A stretch of 64,000 nt of DNA from Bacteroidales bacterium (lineage in GTDB: Bacteria > Bacteroidota > Bacteroidia > Bacteroidales > P3). The translations under genes and the position numbers were made by a program. The notes beneath the pieces are model-generated. The model was given only the letters and a program-made list of their open reading frames with translations, did not search any database and was not told the origin of the DNA. Shown here one piece after another: positions 23,264 through 32,485 of the stretch. Each line of letters starts with the position of its first letter. The stretch's first letter is position 1. The DNA lies in the NCBI GenBank assembly GCA_016292015.1, contig JAEEZY010000009.1, positions 62,001 to 126,000 on the forward strand. Reading direction: 5' to 3'.

Positions 23264-25972
23264 ATGATAAAAAGGCTTACATCCTTGATTCTGATGATAA
23301 CTGCTCTGCATTTTGCGGCTCAGGCACAGTTCGGTCAGATAATCCATCTAGATGCTACAACAAACGGAACATCGGGACAGATGTCTGAAACCGATCAGGG
23401 TTACTATCTGCGTGACGATGATTCAGGTGACAATAACAGTTATGCGCCAGGAATTGATTATACATACACTGTGTATGGAACTTGCACATCGCCACAGGTT
23501 CTTTCGATATATGTTGAGGTTTTTGATATAGACCCATCAGATACGGTTTTCATCTATGATGGGCCATCTACGATATACCCCGTAATAGTTGCAGCCAATA
23601 ATGATAATAGTATTCTTTCTCATAACTACTATATCAGTTCGCGTAATGGACACAATGCTCTCACTGTACGTATAAAATCAAACAATGACAGTCAAGTGGG
23701 ACAGGGCTTTTCATTTTTGTTCAAGTGCACTGTTCCATGCGAGTATTCAGCTCCCATTATAGATAATGAGTTTGACAGGTATGTCGATGGGGAAAATATA
23801 GGGGTCGGACATATGCAGGAAGTTGTTCAGTATGACACTTCTATTGCATATGTAAATGGAGTGCCGGTAGAAACTTATCATGTCAATCGATTTCTTGCAG
23901 CGAATCTTTGCGAGGGGGAATGCATACAGTTCCGTGGCCATGGTGAATATGGAAACAGTACAGATACTTATACTCCCACAGATGCGACAACTTCGTTTCG
24001 TTGGTCGTTTGGTGCAGGAGAACCGAGGGTGGGGGTTGGGTTGACCAACACGGGAACTGTTTGCTATCCAGAGGCTTCTTGCTATTATGTTACATTGAGT
24101 CTTGTTGACGAGCATAACTGTGCTTCCAATGGTACTGCTTCAATGTATGTACGTATAGCTCCAAACCCAATTAATACATTGGGAGAACTCGAAACTATAT
24201 GTGCTAACGACTCGATGTTAGTTACTGTGGGTTTTGATGAGACATCAATAGTTTCAATGGAGCATATCTCGATAGAAAACAGTCGAACGCGAGTTAATAA
24301 TACAAAGACATTTATACCGGATGGTCCGGCTTGCAACCCATCAAATCCATGTTACGAGGCACCTGTCTCTTTTGATGAGTTTCCAGCAGGCTCTACAATA
24401 ACGTCGGCATCGGATATCTGTTCTGTGTGTATCAATTACGAACATTCGTTCATGGGCGACTATCGTCTTCAGATAGTATGCCCCAATGGGCAGACAGCCA
24501 TATTGAAGTATGCAGAAAGCTCTCATGATCCGCTGTGGACATCTTCTGTGCCTGACGGGGCTGCAGGAGGTAGCGGCACATATACGGGTTTCCCCTATGG
24601 CGGTTCTAGCGATGCTACATACGATGGTAATGGCGGTGGTTATTGCGATTCCGTGTTCAACATGTATGGCGATGGTCTTGAATATTGTTTCAGTCGCAAT
24701 GGAAACTATACTTTGGCAGATGGGTATCCTGCTGATGACAACACGACATTGTCGTCTCATTATATTGCAAATACCAGTAATGCCTATCAAATTACGGTCA
24801 GCCACCGATATGAGACAATACCGCGTCCGTTTGTTGATGCAGGTACAAGTTGTGGAACGCTTTCTGTGACCACAAAAAAACCCAGCAACCGTGAGGCTAA
24901 ATCCGACTATTACATGCCAGCAGATGACTTTGCTACCTTGGTCGGATGTCCACTTAATGGAGAATGGAAGATGCGTGTTTGTGACTTCTGGCAGGTTGAT
25001 AACGGTTGGGTTTTCAGTTGGTCAATGGATTTGTGCAATGCTCAGACTGACAACTACAACTGCTCGTATGATGTGAAGGTCGATTCGTTTCAGTGGGCTG
25101 CTGATCCGCGTCAGAGTGATATCTATCGTGGAGAGTATCGTGGTCTGCATATAGTTCCTGCTGAGGATGATGAGTTCTCGACATACGTAACCACGGTGGA
25201 TACCGGCGGAGTTTTCGACTTGTATCTTACAGCCATAGATGAATTCGGCTGCCATTGGGACACCAGTTTGGTCTTCACTGCCAATCCTCTGCCTCATACG
25301 GTGAAGGTGGTCAACAAGTGCCCCGACGAGGCCTATACCTGGGTTGACGGAAACACCTATATCGAGCCACCGACTCCGCGACCCGAATGGGTTTTCCCAG
25401 CACGGACGGGATGTGACAGTGTGGTGGCGTTGCAGATAGTCAATGACAGAATTCCGGAAGCACATATTTCGGTTGTTCCATCTTATGTGTCATACGACCA
25501 CCACGAGGTGACGCTATACGATGCTTCTGAAGGTAATACCGACAGGGTATGGTACTTTGACAACGAGACCAGCACCGACCAGATAGCCACTTTTGACTAT
25601 CCGATTGAGAAAGACTCTCTCCGGGTGATGATGATAGCCACAAGCCAGTTCAACTGTCCGGATACTGCCTATGTGACAATCCCGATGGACAAGACCCTTA
25701 TCTGGGTGCCCAACGCCTTTACTCCCGACCGTGACGACAACGCCTATTTCTATATTCAGGGAAACAACATCCTCGACGATGCGCAGGTGTATGTCTATAA
25801 CCGGATGGGTGCGCTTGTGGCCTCATGGGTGGGCTTTGAAGGCAGCTGGGATGGACATCACGACGGCAAACGTTGCGCCGGCGGAGTCTATTCGTGGGTG
25901 GTCAAATATCACTCGTCGTTCGAACCAAGTCGCTGGCACTACAAGACAGGTACTGTTTCGCTGTTGCGGTGA
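23264..25972 (+). CDS. Large secreted multidomain protein with type B T9SS sorting domain
   Basis: 902 residues. A signal peptide (MIKRLTSLILMITALHFAAQ) is followed by a CUB-like region (YTVYGTCTSPQVLSIYVEVF, FIYDGPSTIYP), a PKD-like region (FRWSFGAGEP, YYVTLSLVDEHNC), a proprotein-convertase P-like region (ICSVCINYEHSFMGDYRLQI, NGEWKMRVCDFWQVDNGW) and a C-terminal gliding-motility-type sorting domain (WVPNAFTPDRDDNAYFYIQG, MGALVASWVGFEGSWDGHHD, GVYSWVVKYHS). The last domain directs T9SS export and cell-surface attachment. No catalytic motif is visible, so adhesion or matrix binding is likely (inference). Confidence 0.88.
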   Translation: MIKRLTSLILMITALHFAAQAQFGQIIHLDATTNGTSGQMSETDQGYYLRDDDSGDNNSYAPGIDYTYTVYGTCTSPQVLSIYVEVFDIDPSDTVFIYDGPSTIYPVIVAANNDNSILSHNYYISSRNGHNALTVRIKSNNDSQVGQGFSFLFKCTVPCEYSAPIIDNEFDRYVDGENIGVGHMQEVVQYDTSIAYVNGVPVETYHVNRFLAANLCEGECIQFRGHGEYGNSTDTYTPTDATTSFRWSFGAGEPRVGVGLTNTGTVCYPEASCYYVTLSLVDEHNCASNGTASMYVRIAPNPINTLGELETICANDSMLVTVGFDETSIVSMEHISIENSRTRVNNTKTFIPDGPACNPSNPCYEAPVSFDEFPAGSTITSASDICSVCINYEHSFMGDYRLQIVCPNGQTAILKYAESSHDPLWTSSVPDGAAGGSGTYTGFPYGGSSDATYDGNGGGYCDSVFNMYGDGLEYCFSRNGNYTLADGYPADDNTTLSSHYIANTSNAYQITVSHRYETIPRPFVDAGTSCGTLSVTTKKPSNREAKSDYYMPADDFATLVGCPLNGEWKMRVCDFWQVDNGWVFSWSMDLCNAQTDNYNCSYDVKVDSFQWAADPRQSDIYRGEYRGLHIVPAEDDEFSTYVTTVDTGGVFDLYLTAIDEFGCHWDTSLVFTANPLPHTVKVVNKCPDEAYTWVDGNTYIEPPTPRPEWVFPARTGCDSVVALQIVNDRIPEAHISVVPSYVSYDHHEVTLYDASEGNTDRVWYFDNETSTDQIATFDYPIEKDSLRVMMIATSQFNCPDTAYVTIPMDKTLIWVPNAFTPDRDDNAYFYIQGNNILDDAQVYVYNRMGALVASWVGFEGSWDGHHDGKRCAGGVYSWVVKYHSSFEPSRWHYKTGTVSLLR

Positions 25973-25996
25973 CGATGGGCATGAAACAACTCCATT

Positions 25997-26026
25997 AAGG
26001 CGACCATTTTTATGGTTGCCTTTTTT
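25997..26026 (+). terminator. Intrinsic terminator of the T9SS cargo gene
   Basis: AAGGCGACCAT (25997-26007), loop TTTT, ATGGTTGCCTT (26012-26022, one G-U), then T-run. Confidence 0.88.
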
Positions 26027-26144
26027 GTTGAAAAACGCTGTTTGAGAGATGTTTATTCGCGATTATTATTCAAATGGGAGATCTGTAAATTGTTTTAATG
26101 CAGCAGGATAAGAGGAAATGTATGTGGCTTTGAAAAAAAATGTG

Positions 26145-26152
26145 TAATTTTG
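26145..26152 (+). promoter_or_regulatory. -7 box (TAATTTTG) of recX
   Basis: TAATTTTGC ends 8 bases before ATG 26161. The upstream ATG at 26140 lies ahead of the box and so cannot be in the mRNA. The transcript is likely leaderless. Confidence 0.6.
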
Positions 26153-26160
26153 CAATCCTT

Positions 26161-26628
26161 ATGAAAATCGACGCAACAGAACAAATTTATTTGGAAAAGG
26201 CGCAGCAGTTCTGCGCTGCTGATGAACAATGTTCAGCCTCAGTTATGAGGAAGTTGGCTGACTGGGGATGCCCCCTTACGTCGGCCCCCAAAATTGTAGA
26301 TGCGCTAACCTCGGCGGGTTACATAGACGAGAACCGCTATGTTTGTCGCTACTGTGAAAGCAAAGCCTTTCATCAGAAGTGGGGACGAATAAAGATTACA
26401 TCGATGCTACGCCAAAAGCATATACCAGGCGATGTAATTGCCAAGGGAATCAAAACCATCAATGAGGAGGAGTATAAGAAAGTGCTGCGAGGTGTGGCTC
26501 AAACCAAGTGGGCGACATACACCGATGACGACAATGAAAGAAACGTCAGCAGGCTGACTTCGTTCCTCCTCTCGCGCGGTTATGAATTAGACATTATTAA
26601 AGAGATTACAAAAGATTACGAACAATGA
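26161..26628 (+). CDS. recX: RecX family regulatory protein
   Basis: RecX modulates RecA filaments. 155 residues from ATG 26161 (see the overlapping promoter box). The three-helix repeats are visible: CSASVMRKLADWGCPL, IVDALTSAGYIDENRY (the signature G-Y-I-D/N-E-x-R-Y), KWGRIKITSMLRQKHIPGDV and SRLTSFLLSRGYELDIIKE. Its stop overlaps the ATG of the DUF3078 gene (26625-26628). The link between a recombination regulator and an outer-membrane protein is conserved position only, as far as I can tell. Confidence 0.9.
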   Translation: MKIDATEQIYLEKAQQFCAADEQCSASVMRKLADWGCPLTSAPKIVDALTSAGYIDENRYVCRYCESKAFHQKWGRIKITSMLRQKHIPGDVIAKGIKTINEEEYKKVLRGVAQTKWATYTDDDNERNVSRLTSFLLSRGYELDIIKEITKDYEQ

Positions 26629-27734
26629 AAAAGATTGTTTTAGCATCATTGCTGATGATGGCGGTTTCTATGCCGCTTTACGCACAAGAGGAAACAGAGG
26701 CCGCCCCCGTACAGGATGCTGCCGAGCAGGCTGCGGAGGAGTCATCGGTTAAGACCAAAGGAGAGTGGACGACATCGTCAACCCCACAGTTGAAGATAGA
26801 CGAGGCATACTACAATAACTGGTCGGCAGCTGGCAATGCACGTCTGGCTATTACCGGGGCATTCAACGGAACCTACAAGTATGTCAACGGAAAGAACATC
26901 TGGGACAATATTGTTGACCTGGCGTTCGGTATCCACTGGCAGGATTTGGATGGCAAGAACACACCGTTGCTGGAAAGTCTGCGCAAGAACGAAGACAAGA
27001 TTGACCTGACAAGCACCTATTCACGAGCCTTGAAGAAGTCATGGAACGTGAATGCGATGGCAAACTTTAAGACTCAGTTCTACAAAGGCTATCAATATGG
27101 TGAGGATACGGTGTTGATTTCAAACATTATGGCCCCCGCCTATCTGACAACTGCCCTCGGTTTCGAGTATAAGAGAGAGTGGTGGAATGTGTCGTTGTCG
27201 TTCCTGACAGGTAGAACGACGTTTGTGTGTTCTGATTCATTGATAAAGAACGGCTACAACTATGGAGTCATACAGGATACCGACTATCTCACCACTGGCC
27301 ATTACAGGCATGCATATTTCGGACTTGGTTCGTATGTGAAGTTCTATATGAAGAAAGACATAGCCAAGAACCTGAACTTGTATGTACGAGCCGAGCTTTT
27401 CTATGACTACATGAAACGCAGCAATCTGCAAAGAGAGTCGGGCGTGCGTTATGAGCTGATAAGCAACGGATATAAGGATTGGAACTATGGTAAGAAATTG
27501 GGATACTGCCTCTATCACGAAATGGACTTCGATTTGGAAGTAAGGCTGGAGTATCGTTTCAGTTCGTGGTTGGCCGCCTACGCTGGCTTCCAAATGAGAT
27601 ATGACAGTGACTTCCGTTCGGTTGACGAGTGGGGTCATAATGTGACAAATAAGGGCGCCATGGGTTCTCTGCAGTTCTTCCAGTCGGCCGGTCTGCAGAT
27701 ATACTTCAATTGGAAGACCCCGAAGGAGGCATAA
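26625..27734 (+). CDS. DUF3078 outer-membrane beta-barrel-like protein
   Basis: 369 residues with a signal peptide (MKKIVLASLLMMAVSMPLYAQ), an acidic Glu/Ala linker, then a long run of alternating strands with aromatic belts (AYYNNWSAAGNARLAITGAF, SRALKKSWNVNAMANFKTQF, YRFSSWLAAYAGFQMRYDSD), ending in an aromatic-rich last strand (GLQIYFNWKTPKEA). This is the DUF3078 family of Bacteroidota, taken to be outer-membrane barrels; function unknown. It is coupled to recX by an ATGA overlap. Confidence 0.9.
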   Translation: MKKIVLASLLMMAVSMPLYAQEETEAAPVQDAAEQAAEESSVKTKGEWTTSSTPQLKIDEAYYNNWSAAGNARLAITGAFNGTYKYVNGKNIWDNIVDLAFGIHWQDLDGKNTPLLESLRKNEDKIDLTSTYSRALKKSWNVNAMANFKTQFYKGYQYGEDTVLISNIMAPAYLTTALGFEYKREWWNVSLSFLTGRTTFVCSDSLIKNGYNYGVIQDTDYLTTGHYRHAYFGLGSYVKFYMKKDIAKNLNLYVRAELFYDYMKRSNLQRESGVRYELISNGYKDWNYGKKLGYCLYHEMDFDLEVRLEYRFSSWLAAYAGFQMRYDSDFRSVDEWGHNVTNKGAMGSLQFFQSAGLQIYFNWKTPKEA

Positions 27735-27787
27735 CCTTTTGCCAACAACAAATAATTAGACCGTTTTATTAAACCGTCTGGCAGAAA

Positions 27788-28555
27788 ATGTCGAGTCCGA
27801 TAGTCACCTTAACAACCGACTGGGGCGATAGAAGTTTCTTTGCCGGAATGGTCAAAGGACGGCTTTATTCTTCAATTCCTGATGTCAGGGTTGTAGATAT
27901 AGCTCATTCGCTCACCCCCTGCGACCTGTTTGATGCGGCTTACGTTATACGGAACGCCTGTATGGGTTTTCCCGCTGGTACGGTGCATATTATTGATGTA
28001 TTGTCAGAGGAGAAGGAGGGACAGGGCTTCATAGTGGTGAAATACGACTCCCAGTATTACCTTTGTACCAACAATGGTCTTCCTTATATTGTTTTTGGAA
28101 ATTCGTATCAGCAGGTTGTGGAACTGAACACGTATTGGACATCGAAGTTTTACAACTTTGCTGCGTATGAAATCTTTTGTTCTGCGGCATCGGGTATTTT
28201 GTCGGGTACTCCACTTTCAGAAATGGGACGTGATACAACTCTTGTTGAAAGTATTCTCAACTACATGGTTACCGACTCTGGCATTCGTGCACACGTATGG
28301 CATATTGACACGTACGGCAATGCCTACCTTGACATCCGATATGAGGAGCTGTTGAATATACTTCAGAACAAATCGTTCGATTTAAACATACGCGGAGTAC
28401 ATATCAGTGAAATCAGGAAGTCCTATGCTGAGTGTACGCAGTCATCGCTAACGGTGTCGGAGTCAGGTTATATGGAGGTGGCTATATATAAGAACCGTGC
28501 CGCAGGCATGTTAGGTCTTAAAGTGGGAGATATAGTTGAAATAAAGATAAAATAA
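27788..28555 (+). CDS. SAM hydroxide adenosyltransferase / DUF62 family protein (divergent)
   Basis: 255 residues. The family cleaves S-adenosylmethionine to adenosine and methionine with water. Family marks: VTLTTDWGDRSFFAGMVKG at the N-terminus, VVDIAHSLTPCDLFDAAYVI, and the C-terminal IDTYGNAYLDI. Two normally conserved spots differ: the usual DPGVGTxRR loop reads DVLSEEKEGQG, and the P-D-N-G motif reads TNNG. The Asp-Arg-His triad of characterised members therefore seems incomplete, and activity is uncertain. It lies 38 bases before sufC. Confidence 0.85.
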   Translation: MSSPIVTLTTDWGDRSFFAGMVKGRLYSSIPDVRVVDIAHSLTPCDLFDAAYVIRNACMGFPAGTVHIIDVLSEEKEGQGFIVVKYDSQYYLCTNNGLPYIVFGNSYQQVVELNTYWTSKFYNFAAYEIFCSAASGILSGTPLSEMGRDTTLVESILNYMVTDSGIRAHVWHIDTYGNAYLDIRYEELLNILQNKSFDLNIRGVHISEIRKSYAECTQSSLTVSESGYMEVAIYKNRAAGMLGLKVGDIVEIKIK

Positions 28556-28593
28556 GTTTTAGTCTCTAATTAACATAGTTCTATAAATAAATC

Positions 28594-29352
28594 ATGTCAC
28601 TGCTTTCTATACGAAATCTTCACGCCGGAATTGGCGATATGGAAATACTCAAGGGCATCAATCTTGATGTGAATGCTGGCGAAGTACACTCCATAATGGG
28701 GCCAAATGGCAATGGCAAAAGTACTCTTGCAGGTGTGATAGCCGGTAATCCTAAATATCATGTTACGGCTGGCGAGGTCGTGTACAATGGGAAGAATATA
28801 CTCGACCTACCTGTGGAAGTGCGAGCCGCAGAAGGAATCTTTCTTGGATTCCAGTATCCAGTTGAGATCCCCGGTGTAAGCATCGCAAACTTCATGCGCA
28901 CGGCTGTCAACGAGCAGCGCAAATACCGAGGTCTTGACCCTTTGAGCGGCAGCGAGTTTCTGAAGCTGATGGAAGAAAAAAAGAAGGTGGTAGAGATGAC
29001 TGCTTCTTTGGCCAACCGCTCTGTCAATGAAGGGTTTTCTGGTGGTGAAAAGAAAAAAAACGAGATATTCCAGATGGCCATGCTTGACCCGACGCTGTCT
29101 ATTCTTGATGAGACGGATTCGGGTCTTGACATCGATGCGTTGCGCATAGTGGCATCGGGAGTTAACAAGTTGCGTTCGAAGGACAATGCCACTATTGTCA
29201 TCACGCACTATCAACGATTGCTTGATTATATAGTTCCTGATTTTGTTCATATACTATACGAGGGACGGATTGTAAAGACTGGTCCTAAGGAGTTGGCTTT
29301 GGAGCTCGAGGAGAAAGGTTACGAATGGATCAAGAAAGAACTTGAGCATTGA
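28594..29352 (+). CDS. sufC: Fe-S cluster assembly ATPase SufC
   Basis: 252 residues, the soluble ABC ATPase of the SUF scaffold. Walker A GPNGNGKST, signature FSGGEKKKNEI (the SufC form of the ABC signature), Walker B LSILDETDSGLDIDAL, and the switch His in VITHYQRLLDYI. It works with SufB and SufD to build Fe-S clusters. sufD follows 46 bases downstream; sufB, sufS and sufE are not in the neighbourhood. Confidence 0.97.
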   Translation: MSLLSIRNLHAGIGDMEILKGINLDVNAGEVHSIMGPNGNGKSTLAGVIAGNPKYHVTAGEVVYNGKNILDLPVEVRAAEGIFLGFQYPVEIPGVSIANFMRTAVNEQRKYRGLDPLSGSEFLKLMEEKKKVVEMTASLANRSVNEGFSGGEKKKNEIFQMAMLDPTLSILDETDSGLDIDALRIVASGVNKLRSKDNATIVITHYQRLLDYIVPDFVHILYEGRIVKTGPKELALELEEKGYEWIKKELEH

Positions 29353-29398
29353 GTTGGCGGTTACGAACACCATTAATTCAAATCAATTTGGTGAGTAA

Positions 29399-30508
29399 AT
29401 GATTAGGAAAGATGTATTGCCAGAGACGCTGAAGAAAATCGATTTTTCCGACTTGTGGAGTGACGATCTTGTTCGTCCTGTGGCATCCGACGCTGACATG
29501 AACATTCATTGTTCATGCAATATTCCCAACCTTGACACCGAGAAACGGGCTATCGTTAACGGGTTCGGAGATGGTCTGGACATCACTGTGGAAGAGAACC
29601 GTATCATCGAACGGCCTATTCAGATACAGTCTGTTGTGCAGACCAATTACAAGTCGCTTGTTGAACTTCATCATACCATCAACATCGGAGCAAATGCACA
29701 GGTGAAGATAATCCATTGTGACGATACTATCGGCGATACACGTTCACTCAGCAATAATGATACTCGCATTGTGATAGGGGAGGGGGCTGTTGTGGAATAC
29801 TACAAGCTTCAGAACATCAACAACCGATCGGGACTCATCAATAAGACATACGTTACTATGGCGGCGGGGTCGTCGTTAAGAACCGATTGCATTACCCTCA
29901 ATGGCGGACATATATACAATCACTGCGAGGTGCGTATGCTGGGGGCTCATTGTAACCTTAACGCCGACGGTCTCTATCTTATAGACAGCGACCAGCGCTG
30001 CGACAACTATATCTTTGTTCAACACAACGCTCCCGACTGCACAAGTCACGAGCTATACAAGGGAATACTTGACGACCAGGCCCGTGCCAGTTTCAATGGC
30101 CACGTTTTGGTTATGGATGGTGCGACAAAGACAGAAGCATACCAGACCAACCGCAACATTCTTCTCACAGATAAAGCGCATGTGGAAACCAAGCCATTTC
30201 TGGAAATCTATAACGACGATGTGAAATGCTCGCATGGCAGTACTGTAGGACAGCTTGACGAGCAAGCTCTTTTCTATATGCGTTCACGTGGAATCAGTGA
30301 GCGTGTCGCCACTACCATGCTCTCATACGCATTCTGTGACGAGGTCATTAGAACTATCGGCATACCAGAGCTGCGTCAGGCCATAGAGGATATGGTGAAG
30401 AAGCGTCTGCATGGCGAGCTGCTTCCGTGCGGTAACTGCGCCATCCCGTGTAGTACGCCATGCAATGGCTCCGAGGCGCACTTTGATATAGATGTCTCAA
30501 AACTCTGA
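29399..30508 (+). CDS. sufD: Fe-S cluster assembly protein SufD
   Basis: 369 residues. The beta-helix core has the SufB/D pattern of VEYYKLQNIN and HCEVRMLGAHCNLNADGLYL, and the C-terminal helical signature KCSHGSTVGQLDEQALFYMR, SRGI, with the conserved Cys-x-His. It forms the SufBC2D complex. The end is unusual: LPCGNCAIPCSTPC, a C-x2-C-x3-C-x3-C cluster 12-25 residues from the C-terminus. Whether it binds metal is unknown. The stop is three bases before the PorE-like gene. Confidence 0.93.
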   Translation: MIRKDVLPETLKKIDFSDLWSDDLVRPVASDADMNIHCSCNIPNLDTEKRAIVNGFGDGLDITVEENRIIERPIQIQSVVQTNYKSLVELHHTINIGANAQVKIIHCDDTIGDTRSLSNNDTRIVIGEGAVVEYYKLQNINNRSGLINKTYVTMAAGSSLRTDCITLNGGHIYNHCEVRMLGAHCNLNADGLYLIDSDQRCDNYIFVQHNAPDCTSHELYKGILDDQARASFNGHVLVMDGATKTEAYQTNRNILLTDKAHVETKPFLEIYNDDVKCSHGSTVGQLDEQALFYMRSRGISERVATTMLSYAFCDEVIRTIGIPELRQAIEDMVKKRLHGELLPCGNCAIPCSTPCNGSEAHFDIDVSKL

Positions 30509-30511
30509 CAT

Positions 30512-32395
30512 ATGTATAAGCGAATCTTGTCCATATTGACGATTCTGACCCTCGCTGTGGCACTTCAGGCTCAGGATGAAGGAGTGACCTGCGGACCCAA
30601 GTTCAAAGCGACGGATCAGGCTTCTTTCGAGAAGGCTAAAAGTCTTTATGAGTCCAAGCGCTATAAAGAGAGCCGTGAGATATTTCATAAACTTTCTACC
30701 AAATATCCTTCTGCCCCAGACCCCTATTTCTACCTCGGAATGATTGCGGTGAAAAAGGATTTCAACGCTGCGGGTATCAGGCGTTATTTTCCCAAGGTGG
30801 TGACGCTTTGCCCAAGTTATCCCAATGCATTGGCGCACTATTATAAATCGATTGTTGATTACACCGACGAGAACTACGATGAGGCGGTGGCGAGTCTCAA
30901 CCGGTATTTCGATATTACCAACCAAAGTCGTTTGGCTGAATATGAGGCCGTATATGAAGAGGCGTCCAATTACCTTTATTGGTCTCAGTTTTTGGCCGAA
31001 GCCAACAAGGCCAAGGTGCCGTTTAGGCCCTTCGTCGTTACAGGGGTTTCAAGCAAGTATAATGAATATCTGCCATATCTCACACCGGACGGGGAGTCCT
31101 TCTATTTCCTGCGTCAGGTGTCCGAAGGTCATTCGGCAACCTTTTACAAGCGGGAACTGGAAACCAAGATATGGCGTCTCTATCGCAGCGATCGTCGCGA
31201 CACGTCCTACTCTAACGGGATTGAGCTGTCAGCGCCGTTCAATACATCCGAGAATGAAGGTTCCATGTCTATGACTGCTGACAATCGTGTCATGTACTAT
31301 TCACGCATGGTTATGAAGAATGGAAGTCTTAACTGCGACATATTCCGTACAACCTTTGCCAATGGGCGTTGGAGTGGATTTGAGAGTGCTGGTAGTAATG
31401 TCAATAGCGATAAGACATGGGAGTCGCAACCATCGGTCACGGCCGACGGTGAGTACCTATATTTTGCTTCGAACCGAGAGGGCGGAATGGGCGGTACTGA
31501 CATCTGGCGATGCCATCGCCTGCCCAACGGAGACTGGAGCCGTGCCGAGAACATGGGACCGTCAATCAACACGCCAGGCAACGAGAAGTGTCCTTTTATC
31601 CATGCTGATGGTAAGACACTATATTTTGCCTCGGAAGGATGGCAGGGCTTTGGTGGCTATGATATGTATTTCATAAACGTCAATGACACATATCTTCAGC
31701 GACCCACCAATATGGGGCTGCCTATCAATTCGGAGGCTGATGAGATTTGTTTTGGTGTCACTACCGACGGTCAGAGAGGATACTATGCGAGCAAGCCTCC
31801 AGAGGGACTCGCTGGCAACGGAGGGACAGATGTGTTTATGTTTGACCTTTATCCTTCCGCACAACCGGAACCTATGCGCCTTTGTAAGGTCCGAGTTGTT
31901 ACGTCGGAGGCCAAGCCTGTTGCATCAGATGTGTCGGTTTGTCGCAAGGGCGCAAACCGTATGCGCTATGCTTCCGATAAGGCTTCAGGCGAATGTCCGG
32001 TCATGCTATCCATGAAGGTTGACAACTTCGTGGTGGCCACGGCCAAAGACTGTGTGCCAGCTGTGCGTGTGTTCAAGGCGTCTGCCGTAATGCAGCAGTC
32101 GGAAAATCCTGTCTATGAACTCCAGATACGTCCTCTAAAAAAGGACGGACGATATCCACTTCCAGGCATACAGTTTTCTGCTAAAGACCTCACTGACGCG
32201 AGCAAGACTATACTCGATGCTTACATAGACTTCCTCCGCGAAAACCCTATGGTACACATACGTATCGAAGGTGTCACGGAAAACATGGTTCGGGCGGTTT
32301 ACGACTATATGATTGCGCAGAAGCTCCGCCCCGAGCGTCTTTCCTACAAAGCTGGTGGCTCTGCCGACTTGCAGTTTGTGGTTGTTCAGAAATAG
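30512..32395 (+). CDS. PorE-like T9SS protein (TPR, beta-propeller and OmpA-like domains)
   Basis: 627 residues with a signal peptide ending LQAQ. Domain order: TPR (about 30-160; FEKAKSLYESKRYKESREIF, DPYFYLGMIAV), a PD40-type beta-propeller (about 185-450; GESFYFLRQ, DNRVMYYSRM, GEYLYFASNREGG and GGTDIW, KTLYFASEGWQGFGGYD, GQRGYYASK), a carboxypeptidase-regulatory-like stretch (about 455-530), then a weak OmpA C-terminal domain. This is the order of Porphyromonas PorE, a peptidoglycan-linked T9SS component. It has no clear lipobox. The OmpA part is divergent, so peptidoglycan binding is less sure. It sits right behind sufD, three bases apart. Confidence 0.82.
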   Translation: MYKRILSILTILTLAVALQAQDEGVTCGPKFKATDQASFEKAKSLYESKRYKESREIFHKLSTKYPSAPDPYFYLGMIAVKKDFNAAGIRRYFPKVVTLCPSYPNALAHYYKSIVDYTDENYDEAVASLNRYFDITNQSRLAEYEAVYEEASNYLYWSQFLAEANKAKVPFRPFVVTGVSSKYNEYLPYLTPDGESFYFLRQVSEGHSATFYKRELETKIWRLYRSDRRDTSYSNGIELSAPFNTSENEGSMSMTADNRVMYYSRMVMKNGSLNCDIFRTTFANGRWSGFESAGSNVNSDKTWESQPSVTADGEYLYFASNREGGMGGTDIWRCHRLPNGDWSRAENMGPSINTPGNEKCPFIHADGKTLYFASEGWQGFGGYDMYFINVNDTYLQRPTNMGLPINSEADEICFGVTTDGQRGYYASKPPEGLAGNGGTDVFMFDLYPSAQPEPMRLCKVRVVTSEAKPVASDVSVCRKGANRMRYASDKASGECPVMLSMKVDNFVVATAKDCVPAVRVFKASAVMQQSENPVYELQIRPLKKDGRYPLPGIQFSAKDLTDASKTILDAYIDFLRENPMVHIRIEGVTENMVRAVYDYMIAQKLRPERLSYKAGGSADLQFVVVQK

Positions 32396-32485
32396 TTTAA
32401 TTTCGGTTCATATAAACACAGTCGTTCTATCAAACATTCCCGTTCCGCTCGTCACGATTCGATATCTACGCAGCCGCTATGGCGT

